Shown here: positions 38,619 through 46,919 of the stretch, in pieces | Position numbering within the stretch: position 1 is the stretch's first letter | How the letters are laid out: each line of letters opens with the position of its first letter | Origin: JAVJUS01 sp040220455 | GTDB lineage: Bacteria > Pseudomonadota > Alphaproteobacteria > DSM-16000 > Inquilinaceae | Direction: 5' to 3' | Length of the DNA: 64,000 nt | NCBI GenBank assembly: GCA_040220455.1 | Contig: JAVJUS010000018.1 | Span: 7,328 to 71,327 of the forward strand | Made by a program: the position numbers and the translations under genes | The notes under the pieces: generated by a model | Database searches by the model: none | Seen by the model: only the letters and a program-made list of their open reading frames with translations | What the model was told of the DNA's origin: nothing

Positions 38619-40166
38619 ATGGCCGCACGCGTCTTGGAAACGATCGTCGATCTCCTGAAGGGCGGAACGACGGAGCGGATGCTGACCATCGGCGCCGCGA
38701 TCGCCGGGATCGGAACCGTCGCCGCGGTCATTACCGTGCTGACGCCCATGCTGCTGCCGATGCAGGTCGTGGAGGTCGCGCTCGCGGTGCTGCTGGCCGC
38801 GAATGCCCTCGGCGCGGCGGTCGTCGCGATCGCCTCGCTCCAGCTCCGGCGCTACCGGTCCGGCGGACCCTATCGCAAGCCGCTCGGCCCGCTTGCGGCC
38901 TTCGGCGCGGCCAAGTCGGTCGCGCTCGGCAACGCGCTGGCGCTGTTCGTCCACGCCGAGACGCCGGTCACCGCCCGGCTCGTGCGCTTCGGCGCGGAGA
39001 AGGAAGTCGTTGCCGACCGGGTCCTCGATCTCGCGGCCACGCCCCGGAGCGCGGTCTTCGATCGCCGGCGCGGCTACGACTGGCCGGAGACGGCGCGCGT
39101 CGCGACCGACGGGCTGCGGCCGGGCCTTCATGCGGTCGAGCTGGCCTCGACCACGGATCCGGGCCGGCGCTGGGCGGTGCCGATGATCGTCAAGCCGCGG
39201 ACGGCGCCCGACGTGGCTGTCGTCCTGAGCACGAATACCTGGGAGGCCTACAACACCTATGGCGGCCTCTCGAACTACGAAAACTTCCACCTGTTCCGGG
39301 CGCTGCACTGGATCATCCGGCACACGCACGCGCTGCCGCGCTACTACTGGCCGACCCTGACGGACCGCCGGCCGAACGACATCGTCAGCGAGGAGCTGCT
39401 GAGCTGCGAGACGCCGGACGCCGACCATCATTCCAGGCTGATCGGCGCCGAGTGGCCTGTGCTCGCCTATCTGGAGCGCCAGGGCGTCGACTACGGCGTC
39501 TATTCCGACGACGACCTGGTCCGCGACCCGACGCTGGCGCAGGCCCGGCTCCTGATCCTCGCCGGCCACGCCGAGTACTGGACCGGGGAAATGGCCTATG
39601 CCCTGGAGCGCTATGTCGCGTCCGGCGGCCATGTCGTCATCGCCGCGGGCAACCCGCTGTTCCGGCGCGTGGATCGGATCCCGGGCGGGCTGATCGTCGA
39701 TCCGCTGCCGCCGTCGGAGGAGGCGGTGACCCGCCTGATCGGGACCTTCTACACCGACAATGGCAAGTTCACCTCCGCGCCGCTCACGGTTGACCGGCCG
39801 GATCACTGGATCTTCGCGGGCGCGGAGGTCGAGGCCGACCAGGTGATCGGCGCCCGCTCGGGCTTCCGGCCCTGGCAGGACGACCGCCGCCACGAGGACG
39901 GCGCCAGCGGTGTATTCACCCAGAAGGTCGGCTTCGGCTCCGGCGCCTTCGAGATCCTGGCCACGGGTCTCAACGAGGAGGGGCCGGCCCATGTGGTCTT
40001 CCGCGAGACGGAAGCGGGCGGCTGGATCTTCAATGCGTCGGCCGCGGCCTTCTCCTGCTGCCTGGATCGCGATCCGGTCATCGCCAGGATGATGGACAAC
40101 CTGCTGGAGTCGGCCCTCCACAGCGAGCGCGCAGCCCCGCGCCCCGCCACGCGCCTGGTCGGCTGA
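38619..40166 (+). CDS. membrane-anchored protein with N,N-dimethylformamidase beta-subunit-like domain
   Basis: The 515-residue protein has two N-terminal hydrophobic helices (about residues 20-45 and 50-75). A large soluble domain follows that resembles the C-terminal domain of the N,N-dimethylformamidase large subunit. Matching features are VVLSTNTWEAYNTYGGLSNY, DYGVYSDDDL and LILAGHAEYWTGEMAYALERY, the last with the conserved HxEYW motif. In the known enzyme this domain surrounds an iron-dependent hydrolase core for amide cleavage; no small subunit gene is present here. The real substrate is unknown. The ATG at 38619 is preferred; an in-frame GTG at 38586 is possible. Confidence 0.6.
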   Translation: MAARVLETIVDLLKGGTTERMLTIGAAIAGIGTVAAVITVLTPMLLPMQVVEVALAVLLAANALGAAVVAIASLQLRRYRSGGPYRKPLGPLAAFGAAKSVALGNALALFVHAETPVTARLVRFGAEKEVVADRVLDLAATPRSAVFDRRRGYDWPETARVATDGLRPGLHAVELASTTDPGRRWAVPMIVKPRTAPDVAVVLSTNTWEAYNTYGGLSNYENFHLFRALHWIIRHTHALPRYYWPTLTDRRPNDIVSEELLSCETPDADHHSRLIGAEWPVLAYLERQGVDYGVYSDDDLVRDPTLAQARLLILAGHAEYWTGEMAYALERYVASGGHVVIAAGNPLFRRVDRIPGGLIVDPLPPSEEAVTRLIGTFYTDNGKFTSAPLTVDRPDHWIFAGAEVEADQVIGARSGFRPWQDDRRHEDGASGVFTQKVGFGSGAFEILATGLNEEGPAHVVFRETEAGGWIFNASAAAFSCCLDRDPVIARMMDNLLESALHSERAAPRPATRLVG

Positions 40167-40189
40167 GCGGCCCCCGACCCGGCCGGCTC

Positions 40190-42682
40190 TCAGGCCGGGG
40201 TCGACGAGCCGGCCTCGTGCAGGGCGGGCGCTTCGGGGCCGCGGTAGATGACGCGCAGGGGCCGATCCGGTGGAATGCGGCACGGAATGCCCGCGATCTC
40301 CACGTCCAGCGCCTCGCCGGCGCCCTCCGCCGCCACGGTCACCGTCTCCCGGTCGATGCGCACGGTCAGGGCGTGCCGTCGGTAACGCAGCCGCAGCTTC
40401 AGACAGGTCAGCGGATTGGGCAGGCTCGGGTCGAGGACCAGGCGGTCGCCGCGGGTCTCGATCCCGGCATAGGCGCGCTGGACCAGGTCCACGGTACCGG
40501 CCATGGCGCCCAGATGGATGCCCTCCGCCGTCGTCCCGCCCTGGATGTCGGCGATGTCGCTGGCCAGGGCCACCGCGAACTGCCGCCACGACCCGGCGCG
40601 ATCGGCGCGCGCCAGCACCCAGGAATGGACAACCCGGCTGAGCGTCGAGCCGTTGGAGGTGCGGGCGATATAGTATTCGACGATGCGCGGAATGCTCGCC
40701 GGGTCGAAATCGTAGCCGAGGCGGGTCAGGATCTCCGTCAGCTCGTCCGCTGACAGGAGGTAGAGCAGCATCAGGACGTCGGCCTGCTTGGACACCTTGT
40801 AGCGGTTCGGCGTGTCGCCCTCGGCCTCGAGAATGCGGTCCAGGCGATGGATATCGCCGTAGCGCTCCCGGTAGCCCGCCCAGTCGAATTCCTCCAGCCG
40901 GTCGTAGCCGTCGAACTGCAGGATGATGCCGTCGGCGTCGAACGGCACATGCATTGCCCGCGTGATCGCCGACCAGCGCCGGATCTCGGCCTCGTCGATG
41001 CCCAGGGTCTCGGTCGCGTCGCGCCGCCGGTCGGCCGGCATCGAGTCGAGCGCCTCCAGCGCCCGGCCGACGACCCAGACCGTCATCACGTTGGTGTAGG
41101 CGTTGTTGTCGAGTCCCGGCCGCTCGGCATCGGGATAGGCGTCATGGTACTCGTCCGGACCCATGACGCCGCGAATCCCGCAACGGCCGGTCTCCTCGTC
41201 CCATTCGGTCATCGAGGCGAGGCAGCGCGCGATCTCCAGCAGGATCTCCGCCCCGCTGTACTGCAGGAAATCCAGGTCGCCGGAGACCTGGTAGTACTGC
41301 CAGACATTATAGGCGATCGCGATGTTGACGTGGCGCTGGAGCCAGGAGTTGTCGGACAGCCAGCGTCCGGAGCGCGGGTTGAGGTGGAGCAGCTGGGTCT
41401 CCTCCCGCCCGTCGCTGCCGCTCTGCCATGGGAACAGCGCGCCGGCGAGGCCGTTCGCCCGGGCGTTGGCGCGCGCGGCGTCGAGGCGCCGTCGACGATA
41501 TTCGAGCAGGCTCCGGGTGATGTCCGGCAGGCGCAGGTTCAGGGTCGGGAAGATGAACAGCTCGTCCCAGAAGATGTGCCCGCGATAGGCCTCGCCGTGC
41601 AGGCCGCGCGCCGGCACGCCGACATCCAGCTCCATCGTGTGGATCGAGACCGTCTGGAGCAGGTGGAAGAGGTGCAGGCGCAGCGCCAGCACCACACGAT
41701 CGGGCGCGACGGCGGCCGGCGGCCCGTCGGGCCGCGCCTCGGGCCGTGTGGCGTCGATTTCCAGCCCGATGTCGAATTTCCGCCAGAGATGGCTCCAGGC
41801 GAGGCGATGGGCCGCCAGCAGGCTCTCGAAGTCGCCGGCGCGGCGGACCCGTTCCAGCGCGGCCAGCCCGGGCTCGCTGATCGCGCGGTCGCGGCCGGTG
41901 TGCAGCGCGACGATCTTCTCCACCGCCACAGTGTCGCCCGCGACGACGTCGAGGAACAGGTCCTGGCCGATCCGGTCGGCCTCGATAACCTCGGTCCGGG
42001 TCGGCGCGGGGCGATCGTCGTCCAGGCGCACACGCGTGCGCGCCGCCAGCGCGATCTCCAGCCGGGACTGCACGGTGCGCACGGCGAGGCGCACCGTCTC
42101 CGTATCGGGCTCGTCGGCCGACAGGGTCTCCAGATGCCGGTCGGCCAGATCGGAATAGCGCGCGACGCCCGTGTTGCGCACCGCGCCGTCGAGGAGGCTG
42201 CGCACCGTCAGGCGCCCCGACCAGTTCTCCGGCGCAAGGACCATCTCCAGGGCCAGAACGTGGGGGTCGTGCATGCTGGCGAAGCGCCGCCAGACGACGC
42301 GCGTGCGCCGGCCTTCCGGGTCCTCGAGCCGAAGGTCCTGCGTCAGCGTCCCGGCGGCAAGGTCGAGCGAGGCGCGGTAGTCGGCGACCGTGGCGCTCGC
42401 CGTCGTCACCCATGGACCGTCGTCGATTCGGAAGGCCATGGCCAGCCAGTTCGGCAGGTTGACCAGGTCCTCGTTCTCCACCTCCCGGCCGGCGATGGGC
42501 GTCACCAGACGGTCGTATCCGCCGGCGAGATAGGTGCCGGGGTAATGTGTGCCGTCGGCCTCGCAGTCGGCGAGCGCGCCGCGCGTGGCGACATAGCCGT
42601 TGCCGACGACCGTCAGCGCCTCGCGCACGGCCTGGGATGCGGGCTCGAAGTCGTCGTAGACGAGCGTCCAGCCATCGGTCAC
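40190..42682 (-). CDS. glycoside hydrolase family 65 phosphorylase (trehalose/kojibiose/maltose type)
   Basis: The 830-residue GH65 protein begins at a GTG that overlaps the stop of the upstream HAD fusion gene (GTGA), so the two are co-translated. The N-terminal beta-sandwich starts with VREALTVVGNGYVATRGAL. The (alpha/alpha)6 barrel holds HGEAYRGHIFWDELFIFP and the catalytic acid Glu in GVMGPDEYHDA (about residue 509). YKVSKQADVLMLLYLL lies further on. GH65 members phosphorolyse alpha-glucosides such as trehalose to beta-glucose 1-phosphate and glucose. The coupled beta-phosphoglucomutase domain suggests this reaction; trehalose as substrate is an inference. Confidence 0.88.
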   Translation of the reverse strand: MTDGWTLVYDDFEPASQAVREALTVVGNGYVATRGALADCEADGTHYPGTYLAGGYDRLVTPIAGREVENEDLVNLPNWLAMAFRIDDGPWVTTASATVADYRASLDLAAGTLTQDLRLEDPEGRRTRVVWRRFASMHDPHVLALEMVLAPENWSGRLTVRSLLDGAVRNTGVARYSDLADRHLETLSADEPDTETVRLAVRTVQSRLEIALAARTRVRLDDDRPAPTRTEVIEADRIGQDLFLDVVAGDTVAVEKIVALHTGRDRAISEPGLAALERVRRAGDFESLLAAHRLAWSHLWRKFDIGLEIDATRPEARPDGPPAAVAPDRVVLALRLHLFHLLQTVSIHTMELDVGVPARGLHGEAYRGHIFWDELFIFPTLNLRLPDITRSLLEYRRRRLDAARANARANGLAGALFPWQSGSDGREETQLLHLNPRSGRWLSDNSWLQRHVNIAIAYNVWQYYQVSGDLDFLQYSGAEILLEIARCLASMTEWDEETGRCGIRGVMGPDEYHDAYPDAERPGLDNNAYTNVMTVWVVGRALEALDSMPADRRRDATETLGIDEAEIRRWSAITRAMHVPFDADGIILQFDGYDRLEEFDWAGYRERYGDIHRLDRILEAEGDTPNRYKVSKQADVLMLLYLLSADELTEILTRLGYDFDPASIPRIVEYYIARTSNGSTLSRVVHSWVLARADRAGSWRQFAVALASDIADIQGGTTAEGIHLGAMAGTVDLVQRAYAGIETRGDRLVLDPSLPNPLTCLKLRLRYRRHALTVRIDRETVTVAAEGAGEALDVEIAGIPCRIPPDRPLRVIYRGPEAPALHEAGSSTPA

Positions 42683-44292
42683 GGTTCTGCCTCCTCGCCC
42701 GTGAGATCGGCCATCGCGGCCAGCAGCCGCCCGACCGCGCCGACATCCGGCACCGCCAGATCGGCCGCCGTCTCCCGCGGCTCGTCGCCGACGACAATGC
42801 CGATCCCCCGGCCGGCCAGCCAGCGGAACGCGTTTTCGTCGGTGACGTCGTCGCCGACGAAGACCGGCAGGACGGCGGTGCCGTCAAGCCCCAGCGCGTC
42901 GAGCAGGGCGTCGACCGCCTTGCCCTTGTGCCAATCCACGGCCGGCTGGATCTCGAAGACCTTTTTGCCGCCGAACCGCTTGAGGGAGGGGTGGCGATCC
43001 ACCGCGCGCCCGACGGCGGCCTCGATCTCCGGAACCGCGCCCGGGTCGACATTGCGGTAGTGCACGGCGCACGAAAATGCCTTGCGTTCGACCAGCACGC
43101 CCTCGATGGCGGAGAGCGCCTCACGCAGTTCCGCTTCGGCGGCGTCGAGATCGGGCAGGGCGCCCGACACGTCGGCGGCGTCCACCCGCCGGCCGTCCGA
43201 GGTGTGAATGTCGAAGCCGTGGCTGCCGGCATAGGCGATCCCGTCGAGCCGCACCTTGTCGTGCAGGTCGGCGACGTCGCGCCCACTGATGATCGCCACC
43301 GGGACCCTGTCGGCGAGGCGGCGCACGGCGGCGCGCATGGGCTCGTCCATGACCGCCAGGTCGGGGCGGGCGACGATCGGCGTCAGGGTGCCGTCATAGT
43401 CCAGGAAGACCGCCAGCCGGCGCCCGGTGCGGCGCGGATCGAGCCGATCGAGATGGTCGAGCGCCGGGGGCAGACGGTCGATCGTTGCGGTCACGGGGGA
43501 CCTCCGGTCGGACAGGGCGAGGGCGGCCAGGTCGTCGACCACGATGTCGGCGCCCGCATCCGCTAGGGTGCGGGGATCGGTATCGCCGCGCGCGACGCCG
43601 ACGACAAGCCCGAACCCGCCGGCGCGCCCTGCCCGGATGCCGGCCAGCGCGTCCTCCACCATCGCGGCCCGGGCCGGAGCGACGCCAAGGCGGCGCGCAG
43701 CCTCCAGATAGGTGTCGGGCGCCGGCTTGCCCGGCAGGCCCAGCTCCGCGGCGAGTCCTCCGTCGACGGTGACGTCGAAGAGATCGCCGAGACCGGTCGT
43801 CTCCAGGATCAGCGGCAGGTTCTTACTCGCCGAGACGACGGCGGTGCGAAGCCCCTGCTCCCGCGCGCGGCGGAGCAGGGCGACGGAGCTGTCGAAGATG
43901 TCGACGCCGTCACGGGCGATCGCTTCGCGGAAGTAGCTGTTCTTCCGCCGGGCGAGGCCGTGGACGGTCTCGGCTTCCGCGGAATCGTCCTCATCGCCCT
44001 CGGGCAGGTCGATGCCGCGGGCCTCCAGGAAGGCCCGGATGCCATCGAGCCGGGGCCGGCCGTCGACATGGCCGCGGTAGTCGGTGGCGATATCGAATGG
44101 CGGCTGCGGGCGACCGTTCGCATTCGTCTTGCTCTGGAGAAAGGTGTCGAACAGCCGTTTCCAGGCGGTTGCGTGGACCCGCGCGGTGCGGGTGACCACG
44201 CCGTCGAGATCGACGATGAGCGCCTCGAAGCGGGCGAGGTCGGGTCGGTCGCCCCCGGCGGGCCGGGGGCAGGGATCGGATGTCTCGGTCAC
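42679..44292 (-). CDS. fusion of beta-phosphoglucomutase-like HAD and trehalose-6-phosphate phosphatase
   Basis: The 537-residue protein has two HAD phosphatase-fold domains. Residues about 20-260 are beta-phosphoglucomutase-like: nucleophile DLDG (Asp28, Asp30) in IVDLDGVVTRTARVHATAW, then VVSASKNLPLILE, GKPAPDTYLEAA and MVEDALAGIRAG. Residues about 290-537 are OtsB-like: FLDYDGTLTPIVARP (Asp298, Asp300), VPVAIISGRDVADLHDKV, YAGSHGFDI and VFVGDDVTDENAF. The first would turn beta-glucose 1-phosphate into glucose 6-phosphate; the second would dephosphorylate trehalose 6-phosphate. The GTG at 44292 with GAAAGG upstream is the likely start, as the frame further upstream is not conserved. Confidence 0.88.
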   Translation of the reverse strand: MTETSDPCPRPAGGDRPDLARFEALIVDLDGVVTRTARVHATAWKRLFDTFLQSKTNANGRPQPPFDIATDYRGHVDGRPRLDGIRAFLEARGIDLPEGDEDDSAEAETVHGLARRKNSYFREAIARDGVDIFDSSVALLRRAREQGLRTAVVSASKNLPLILETTGLGDLFDVTVDGGLAAELGLPGKPAPDTYLEAARRLGVAPARAAMVEDALAGIRAGRAGGFGLVVGVARGDTDPRTLADAGADIVVDDLAALALSDRRSPVTATIDRLPPALDHLDRLDPRRTGRRLAVFLDYDGTLTPIVARPDLAVMDEPMRAAVRRLADRVPVAIISGRDVADLHDKVRLDGIAYAGSHGFDIHTSDGRRVDAADVSGALPDLDAAEAELREALSAIEGVLVERKAFSCAVHYRNVDPGAVPEIEAAVGRAVDRHPSLKRFGGKKVFEIQPAVDWHKGKAVDALLDALGLDGTAVLPVFVGDDVTDENAFRWLAGRGIGIVVGDEPRETAADLAVPDVGAVGRLLAAMADLTGEEAEP

Positions 44293-44488
44293 GCGCAGCC
44301 TTTCGCGCGGGCGGCCCCGGGACCATGAGTGGGGCGGCGAGCCAGGGGCGGCCGCGCGCCCGCGCCCGGCAGGTCGCCGATCCTCGCCGTCTATCGCGCG
44401 GCGAACATTGATGTCGCGCAATCCGGGCCCGTCCAACCCCCCGCTGGCCGAAGGAATGGCCCCGCGGCCATGACTCCGGGCCGCCGCA

Positions 44489-44749
44489 TCAGTAGACGCA
44501 GCGCTTGAGTTCCGGGCACTTGGCCTTGTTGGCGCGATAGCCCTCGACCAGCGAGACCGCGCTGCCGCCGGCGAGCGCCCCGGCGGGCACGGCGAGGATC
44601 AGGGGCGTCGTGGTCACGAGGCCGTAGGCCGCGCCGCCGGCCGCGCCGATCGCGGCCCCCTCCGCGGGGTGGAGCGACGAACATCCGCCGCCGGCGAGGC
44701 CGAGCGCGGCGAGGAGGAGGAAGGCGCGGGCGCGGGACGGGCGGGGCAT
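44489..44749 (-). CDS. small glycine-zipper lipoprotein, function unknown
   Basis: The 86-residue product has a short basic N-terminus, a hydrophobic signal and the lipobox LAGGGC (Cys23). The mature part starts with SSLHPAEGAAIGAAGGAAYGLV, a glycine-zipper-like membrane segment. A short tail follows with cysteines in KCPELKRC. No family beyond small lipoprotein is recognised. It ends about 200 bp from the fusion gene start. Confidence 0.65.
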   Translation of the reverse strand: MPRPSRARAFLLLAALGLAGGGCSSLHPAEGAAIGAAGGAAYGLVTTTPLILAVPAGALAGGSAVSLVEGYRANKAKCPELKRCVY

Positions 44750-45193
44750 CGGTGTCTCCCGACGGGAATGGCGGCGATCCCGATCCGGCAGGGGCGCCGG
44801 GCAGGGCCGATCCGCGAAGACTAGCGCGGGCGTCTTAAGTCCGCGTTGACGCTTCCGAGGCCGAAGGCCCGGACGACGGCGTCCGTATCAAGGGTCCCAC
44901 TGGACGCGCGCATCTCAGGGCTGGCGAAGCGCCGCCCGGGCAGGCCGCCGCATCACGTGGCTCGGCACTGCACGAAGGTCCCCTATCGGGCGAAGAGATC
45001 GAGCGCAGCGTCCGATGTCAAGGACGGCCGGGCTTTCGCTTGATCGGGCTCTTCGCCGTCTGCAGACTGGTCACCGAGATCACGATCGGGGACTCCGCGT
45101 TTACCGATATCATGAAGAGCGGCTGGTCAGCGTCAAGGGTATGTGGGTTTGTCAAGAATAATTAAAAGTAAAACATAGAAAGTCTGAAATATA
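44750..45193. other. gene-poor region leading into the low-GC island
   Basis: About 440 bases without a convincing gene. The left part is GC-rich like the rest of the window; base composition falls sharply from about 45115. A minus-strand frame of about 45 codons (45155-45018, TTG start) reads more protein-like than most non-coding frames here but matches nothing recognised. It could be a gene remnant. TTGTCA at 45149-45154 and TATAAT at 45190-45195 occur but are too far apart to pair. Confidence 0.4.
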
Positions 45194-45589
45194 ATGAAAA
45201 GGATACACGTTGTTCAGACATTGATTATATCTCTCTGGTTTATTCTATTGATGAGAATCTATTTATTATCAGTGATGAGCATTCCCGAGATCAATCCAAA
45301 CATCATAAGGGATCATAGTCTTTTTGATATCGTATCGATCTTCAGCGAAATATGGATGATGCCGGGTAACTATCTGGCATGGCTGCTGTCCGCTGTGAGT
45401 GCCTTGCCCGCTACCGATGGCGGCATCCTCTCATTTCTTATTTCGGGGGTTTTGTTCTTACCGTTTTGTGTGTGGCCTTTTATAAATTCTGAAAAATACA
45501 AATATTCAAGACGAATATTGCAGGCCGCAACAGTCCTGATGCTTCTCCTGTTCATATCGGCACCGATTTATATCAGGAGCCTGGGGTGA
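45194..45589 (+). CDS. AT-rich orphan membrane protein, likely horizontally acquired
   Basis: The 131-residue protein is encoded in DNA far more AT-rich than its neighbours, with A/T-ending codons (TTA, ATA, AAA, TAT) hardly used elsewhere in the window. Four hydrophobic segments are visible at about residues 7-29, 55-73, 78-97 and 108-127; the C-terminus ends APIYIRSLG. Basic residues flank the helices. The family is not recognised. The ATG at 45194 has only a weak GAAAG upstream. It could be a phage- or island-derived immunity or accessory membrane protein, but nothing in the sequence proves that. Confidence 0.6.
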   Translation: MKRIHVVQTLIISLWFILLMRIYLLSVMSIPEINPNIIRDHSLFDIVSIFSEIWMMPGNYLAWLLSAVSALPATDGGILSFLISGVLFLPFCVWPFINSEKYKYSRRILQAATVLMLLLFISAPIYIRSLG

Positions 45590-46019
45590 GCGGTCCACGA
45601 CCAGCGACACGATCCACGCCCGCGCCATGACCGGGACGCCGGGGGCGACCGAAGTCTTCGACAAGGGCGCCACGGCTATGCCTGGTGGCAGGACATCTGG
45701 GCTCGGAATGGCCACCGCGGAGCAGCAAAGGGCGGAAAAGAAATCGACCGGCCCCCGTGAAGGAGCCGGTCGAGGAACCGTCGGCGTGGCCGGCGGGGGC
45801 AGCGGCCTGGTCACCGGCGCTGCACGGTTTGTCTCGCTCGGCGCTGTCCGGCGGCGCCGTGGCGGATGACCGTCGGGCACGCTGTCGATAGCGGTCCCCT
45901 CGGGCGTCTTCGGCGACACGTCCCGCCGTCTCTCCCCGGTCGGGTCGCGGTCGCCCTGGCTTCCTCCCCAGGAACTCAGGCCCGGACAGGTACGGTCATG
46001 ACGGGTGGCCCGCGGCCTG
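45590..46019. other. gene-free region after the AT-rich gene
   Basis: About 430 bases where GC content returns to the window's normal level. No frame on either strand resembles a known family; plus-strand frames are Gly/Arg-rich. The one clear element is the minus-strand terminator-like hairpin at 45744-45773. Confidence 0.5.
45739..45773 (-). terminator. minus-strand intrinsic terminator
   Basis: TCGACCGGC (45744-45752) and GCCGGTCGA (45765-45773) form a 9-bp perfect stem. On the minus strand it is followed by ATTTCTTTTCC, a fair T-tract. The only minus-strand gene upstream of it ends at 46020, about 250 bp away. Confidence 0.65.
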
Positions 46020-46388
46020 TCAAGACTCCGTATCGTTTTCGCCGGGTGCGGGCGCATGTTTGTTGCGTGATTTCGTCGGATCGCCCCCGACGGCGCGGCG
46101 GCCGGCATCGGTCAGGCGACAGACCAGCCAATCGGGCTTGAGCGGGTTGTCGAACCAGGGCTCGGCCCAGCCGGCGTCCAGGCAGGCCTTGATCGTGCGC
46201 CGGCCCATGCGCTGGCCGTTCTCGTCGAACAGGGGCAGCTTGCCGCCCGGCTGGTCGAGCCCGCGGCGCAGCCAGCGGCGCTGCGTTCGCGTCGGCCGGG
46301 GCGGCGCCGTCCCCGCGCGGCCGGGCGGCCGGTCGTCATTGGCGGGCGGGGCGAGGCGGGCGGGCATGGACAGGCGGGCGGCGTTCAT
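46020..46388 (-). CDS. small conserved-looking hypothetical protein, possible winged-helix fold
   Basis: The 122-residue protein has a basic, Pro/Arg-rich N-terminus up to about residue 45. A more ordered segment follows: GRRTIKACLDAGWAEPWFDNPLKPDWLVCRLTDAGRRAVGG (shown to indicate the region, residues about 62-101; key residues W74, W77, W86 and C89). The helix-turn-strand pattern ending in LTDAGR is reminiscent of winged-helix proteins, but the family is not recognised. An ATG at 46415 would add nine residues. It is divergent from cutA. Confidence 0.55.
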   Translation of the reverse strand: MNAARLSMPARLAPPANDDRPPGRAGTAPPRPTRTQRRWLRRGLDQPGGKLPLFDENGQRMGRRTIKACLDAGWAEPWFDNPLKPDWLVCRLTDAGRRAVGGDPTKSRNKHAPAPGENDTES

Positions 46389-46496
46389 GGCTCTGCGTTT
46401 GCGGGCGGCGGGCATCGGCGGTTGAACCGCCGGCGGCCTCCAGTCTAATCCGGAAGGGGTTGACGAGTCCCGAACCGTCGCGACCGGAGGTCCGTC

Positions 46497-46823
46497 ATGA
46501 GCGCCTTGTTCGTCTATGTCACCACGGGCTCCATGGCCGAGGCGCGCGCCGTCGGCCGCGCCCTGATCGAAGCCCGCCTGGCCGCCTGCGTGAACGTTAT
46601 CCCGGGCATGCGCTCGATGTATCACTGGCAGGGCGCCGTCGAGGAAGACGAGGAAATCGTGGTGATCGCCAAGACCCGCGCCGAGCTTCTCGATCGCGTG
46701 ACCGAGACGATCAAGGCCGTCCATTCCTACGACTGCCCCTGCGTCGTCGCCCTGCCGATCGAGGGTGGCAAGCCGGCCTTCCTCGACTGGATCGAGGCGG
46801 AGACCTCGGGCGCTTCCGGGTAG
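46497..46823 (+). CDS. cutA: divalent-cation tolerance protein CutA
   Basis: CutA (108 residues) is a PII-like trimeric protein. Its motifs are complete: FVYVTTGSMAEARAVGRALIEARLAACVNVIPGM (shown in part), YHWQGAVEEDEEIVVIAKTR and HSYDCPCVVALPI. It has been linked to copper tolerance and other stresses, but its exact role is debated. An ATG at 46497 follows GGAGG closely. Confidence 0.94.
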   Translation: MSALFVYVTTGSMAEARAVGRALIEARLAACVNVIPGMRSMYHWQGAVEEDEEIVVIAKTRAELLDRVTETIKAVHSYDCPCVVALPIEGGKPAFLDWIEAETSGASG

Positions 46824-46919
46824 GGCGGGGCGAGCGGCGGCGACCGGCGCTCCGGGGGCTCGGTTGCCGCGGGACCCGGGTGCGTGCGATAACGTCCGAT
46901 GAATTCCCGGGAGATCCCG

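Noticed and set aside
44846..45043. Plus-strand 65-codon frame before the AT-rich gene
   Set aside because: No ribosome binding site, no family and a basic low-complexity translation.
45506..46108. Minus-strand frame crossing the AT-rich gene's end and the following gap
   Set aside because: It is Pro/Arg-rich, matches no family and runs across the sharp composition boundary and the hairpin at 45744-45773, which a real gene would not be expected to do.
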